Part shown: piece after piece, positions 61,142 to 64,000 of the stretch
Layout of the letters: every line of letters begins with the position of its first letter
Numbering within the stretch: position 1 is the stretch's first letter
From: Bacteroidales bacterium UBA1794
GTDB lineage: Bacteria > Bacteroidota > Bacteroidia > Bacteroidales > Bacteroidaceae
Assembly: GCA_002315435.1 (NCBI GenBank)
Contig: DCFW01000036.1
Coordinates: 1-64,000, forward strand
DNA: 64,000 bases
Reading direction: 5' to 3'
The notes under the pieces: model-generated
The model's database searches: none
The model's input: only the letters and a program-made list of their open reading frames with translations
Told to the model about the DNA's origin: nothing
Position numbers and translations under genes: made by a program

Positions 61142-64000
61142 ATGAAGAGAAAATTAATGCTGTTTTTATCCTTCCTAATCATTGGGATAGGATTAGTATC
61201 GGCTCAAAATTCTAAAGTTACAGGTGTTGTAATTTCAGAAGATGATGGTCAGCCGATTATTGGAGCTTCAATATCTGTGAAGGGTACAAAGCTTGGTTCT
61301 GTTACAGATCTAGATGGAAAATTTTCCATCTCTAATGTACCGAATAATGTTAAATTATCTGTTTCTTATATTGGTATGGAAACTCAAGAAGTTGCAGTAA
61401 AGTCTAATATTAGAGTTTTGCTTAAATCAAATGATAAGCAACTAAATGAGGTAGTCGTGTTAGGTTATGGTACGGCAAAGAAGATTGGTACTATTGTTGG
61501 GTCTATTTCTAAAGTGAATTCGGAAAAGATTAATGACAGACCTGTTGCTAATACGTTGGATGCTTTACAAGGTCAAGTAGCTGGACTTTCTGTTTTCCAA
61601 AGTTCTGGAGAGCCTGGTGCTGGAACCATTGCAAACTCTACGGCTTCTCGTACAACAAGCTCGTATATAAGAGGCGTTGGCTCTTTAACTGCAGGTAATG
61701 ATCCATTGTATATTTTGGATGGTTCTCCAGTAGATCCTTCTATTATGACAACAATTAATCCGAGTGATATAGAAAGTGTTACTGTGTTGAAAGATGCTTC
61801 CGCAACTTCTATCTATGGATCACGTGCTGCAAATGGCGTTATCTATATTACTACTAAGCGTGGAGCTGTTGGTGAGAAAGCTGTAGTGCGCGCATCATAT
61901 TCTTACAGTTCATCTAGCTTGGCACGTAGAATTGGAACTCCAATGAATGCTTCTCAATTATTGGATTATCAACTAGCAAAAGGTATAATTTCTCAAAAGA
62001 AATATGATACATATACTGCCACTGGAACAGATACTGATTGGCAAAAATATTTTTTTAAGGGCGATGCTCCTACATATAATGGAAATGTGTCTGTTCAGGG
62101 AGGTACAAAAAATACTATGTATTATGTCTCTGGTTCTTATCTAAACCAAGAAGGCATTGTATATCATTCAAACTATAAAAGATATACATTCCGCTCTAAT
62201 GTTGAGTCTCAAGTAAGAGACTGGCTCCGCTTTGGTGCAAATATAGGAGGTAGCTATGATGATATCCAACGTTCTAATTTTACTTATCAGGCATCTAATA
62301 GTTTAAATGGTGGTGTTTTTGGCTCACAATTGTTTGCTCCATATTATACACCATATGATGCTAATGGAAATAGCACAGATTATATTTCAGGTCTAAATAG
62401 GTGGAACTATCATTACCTAACAGATAAAGCACCTTCAGGATCAAATACTGCTCGTGCAAATGGTAATGCTTTTGTTCAATTAACTCCGATTGAAGGACTG
62501 ACGATACGTTCTCAGGTAGGATTAGACGCTTATGATTACCGTACAACAAGTAAATATTTGCCTTCATATCCAACAAAGAGTCTTTCGGGGACAACAACAG
62601 AAGGATTTATTCGTGATGTGAATCTGACAATCACAAATACTGCAGAGTATAAGTTTAATATTGATAAGCATTCATTTACTTTATTGGCTGGTCAAGAAGG
62701 AATTAGAAATGATTTCCAAAAATATTATGTACGTGCTACTGGAGTAACGGATGATCGTTTGACAATGCTGACAAATGGAACAGCAATGGTTCCTGTTAAT
62801 CAACTTTACAGTGCAGAGGACGGTGAGACGTCTCGTGATTACAATGATTTATATACTTATAAGTTTTTATCTTTCTTTGGTCGTTTGGATTATTCATGGA
62901 ATGATAAATATTTTGCAGATTTCTCTATTCGTAGTGATGGTTCTTCAAGGTTCGGCAAGAACAATCGTACAGCAACCTTCTATTCGGCAGGTGCTATGTG
63001 GAATGTTAAGAAAGAAGATTTCTTGAAAGATGTAAGCATTATTTCAGGATTAAATCTAAAAGCTAGCATTGGTACCACAGGAAACTCGGATATCGGCAAT
63101 TATGATCATTTGGCTCAAGTTGGTACAACTACTTATAATGGTGCTACCGGATGGACTCTTTCTACTGCTGGTAATGAGAATCTTGGTTGGGAGAAGCAAA
63201 CATTAATAAATACGGGAATTGAGCTTTCTCTGTTAAATAAGTACCATTTGGATTTTTCTTGGTACAAGAGGACTACCAATAATATGTTGATGGACGTACC
63301 ATTACCTTACACTTCTAGTTTTGAAACATCAACTCAAAATGTCGGATCAATGAGTAATACAGGTATTGAATTGGTTGTCAATTTGGACTTGTATAAGAAT
63401 AAGGACTGGTATGTTGGATTTACAGCTAACTATTCATATAATAAGAACAAAATTACTAAGTTATTCTATGGCTACCAAGAATGGCCGATGCCTAATAATT
63501 TAGTAGCTTACATTGTTGGCAAGCCTGTTAATTACTATATGCCTATTTATGCAGGAGTAGATAAGAAGGATGGTGCTCCTACTTGGTCTGTTCCTGGCAC
63601 AAATGGCGAGGTTACAAAAGATTTTGTGGATAACTTAAATCAAGATACAGGCAAACCTAGATATGCACCTCATGCAGGTGGATTTGGTTTAACTGTTACA
63701 TATAAAAATCTTTCTTTGGGTTCTGATTTCTCATGGGTTGAAGGGAAATATTTAGTTAATAATGACCGATATTTCACTGAAAATCCTGCTGCATTTGCTG
63801 GGTTTAATCAGTCTACAGCTGTCTTAGATGAATGGTCTGCTTCTAATCCTAATGGATCTTTTCCGGCATATGGTAATCAAATGCAATTTGATACACACTT
63901 ACTCGAAAATGCATCATTCTTACGCTTGAAGAATTTGGCAATCTCTTATCAACTCCCTAAATCTTGGTTAGGATATACGAAAGTTATTAATGGAGTAAAG
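61142..64000 (+). CDS. SusC-like TonB-dependent transporter (runs off the window)
   Basis: An open reading frame of 953 codons from ATG 61142 that has no stop before the window ends, so the 3' end is missing. Signal peptide (MKRKLMLFLSFLIIGIGL to about residue 21), CarboxypepD-like extension (about 24-100; VTGVVISEDDGQPIIGASI), plug domain (about 105-245; VVVLGYGTAKK, YIRGVGSLTAGNDPLYILDG, VLKDASATSIYGSRAANGV) and most of the barrel. It shares the domain plan of the transporter at 35080 but is clearly divergent from it. A SusD partner is expected to the right. The substrate is unknown. Confidence 0.93.
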   Translation, partial: MKRKLMLFLSFLIIGIGLVSAQNSKVTGVVISEDDGQPIIGASISVKGTKLGSVTDLDGKFSISNVPNNVKLSVSYIGMETQEVAVKSNIRVLLKSNDKQLNEVVVLGYGTAKKIGTIVGSISKVNSEKINDRPVANTLDALQGQVAGLSVFQSSGEPGAGTIANSTASRTTSSYIRGVGSLTAGNDPLYILDGSPVDPSIMTTINPSDIESVTVLKDASATSIYGSRAANGVIYITTKRGAVGEKAVVRASYSYSSSSLARRIGTPMNASQLLDYQLAKGIISQKKYDTYTATGTDTDWQKYFFKGDAPTYNGNVSVQGGTKNTMYYVSGSYLNQEGIVYHSNYKRYTFRSNVESQVRDWLRFGANIGGSYDDIQRSNFTYQASNSLNGGVFGSQLFAPYYTPYDANGNSTDYISGLNRWNYHYLTDKAPSGSNTARANGNAFVQLTPIEGLTIRSQVGLDAYDYRTTSKYLPSYPTKSLSGTTTEGFIRDVNLTITNTAEYKFNIDKHSFTLLAGQEGIRNDFQKYYVRATGVTDDRLTMLTNGTAMVPVNQLYSAEDGETSRDYNDLYTYKFLSFFGRLDYSWNDKYFADFSIRSDGSSRFGKNNRTATFYSAGAMWNVKKEDFLKDVSIISGLNLKASIGTTGNSDIGNYDHLAQVGTTTYNGATGWTLSTAGNENLGWEKQTLINTGIELSLLNKYHLDFSWYKRTTNNMLMDVPLPYTSSFETSTQNVGSMSNTGIELVVNLDLYKNKDWYVGFTANYSYNKNKITKLFYGYQEWPMPNNLVAYIVGKPVNYYMPIYAGVDKKDGAPTWSVPGTNGEVTKDFVDNLNQDTGKPRYAPHAGGFGLTVTYKNLSLGSDFSWVEGKYLVNNDRYFTENPAAFAGFNQSTAVLDEWSASNPNGSFPAYGNQMQFDTHLLENASFLRLKNLAISYQLPKSWLGYTKVINGVK

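Noticed and set aside
1..64000. CRISPR array, insertion sequence or prophage
   Set aside because: No regularly spaced direct repeats with unique spacers, no transposase or phage structural genes were seen on either strand.

Overview
The window reads as a chromosome segment of a Bacteroides-type gut bacterium (order Bacteroidales). The evidence is: SusC/SusD pairs with secreted glycoside hydrolases, a hybrid two-component regulator carrying an AraC output domain, the glycine-lipid acyltransferase pair, an AT-rich composition, and repeated promoters of the Bacteroides form TTTG-N19/20-TAnnTTTG. I see no transposase, integron, phage module or CRISPR array. XerD appears in a housekeeping setting.

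Layout. 1-6.9 kb: a GH127 beta-L-arabinofuranosidase (minus) diverges from a hybrid two-component sensor/regulator, which is followed by an overlapping small membrane ORF. 6.9-12 kb: xerD (minus) diverges from a tight housekeeping run (aroQ, pyk, O-methyltransferase, rbfA, LolC/E-like permease). 12-20.9 kb: a complete potassium-uptake locus consisting of an NtrC-type regulator, a sigma-54-like promoter, a 32-codon ORF, kdpF, kdpA, kdpB, kdpC, a kinase-less KdpD sensor and a separate PAS histidine kinase. 20.9-34.8 kb: housekeeping and envelope genes, namely cysS, the glycine-lipid pair glsA/glsB, dgt, then dut with two lipoproteins and a degenerate LytM/EnvC-like factor, an M20 deacylase, an acyl-CoA ligase and a small nitroreductase. 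35-45.2 kb: a polysaccharide-utilisation locus (SusC, SusD, GH92, GH28-like, metallophosphoesterase) with no regulator of its own. 45.5-48 kb: a P1B metal ATPase co-directional with a Fur-family repressor, with a dyad in their promoter. 48-52.7 kb: an exported nitroreductase, a candidate minus-strand small RNA, a CarboxypepD-like exported protein, a thioredoxin-like lipoprotein and a B3/4 protein. 52.7-60.5 kb: a GH2 enzyme with a TlpA-like protein, a YfhO membrane protein, ahcY and tRNA-Leu(UAG). 60.5-64 kb: an AT-rich regulatory stretch and a second SusC gene that runs off the right edge.

How they work together. The kdp locus looks self-contained: the KdpD-like sensor and the PAS kinase probably feed the NtrC-type regulator, which would drive the sigma-54-like promoter immediately downstream of its own gene. 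The 35-45 kb locus would import a glycan through SusC/SusD and trim it with GH92 and the GH28-like enzyme; its regulator must lie elsewhere. dut and the three envelope genes after it share one direction and very short gaps, which suggests a link to outer-membrane or cell-wall assembly.

Most interesting non-coding signals: the sigma-54-like element before kdp; a short minus-strand transcription unit at 49.4 kb with a consensus promoter and an intrinsic terminator; two intergenic regions (21.1 and 45.4 kb) with 22-bp-periodic, palindromic repeats that share a 15-bp word; and a dyad overlapping the metal-ATPase promoter. All functional calls come from reading the sequence and general family knowledge; no search was run.
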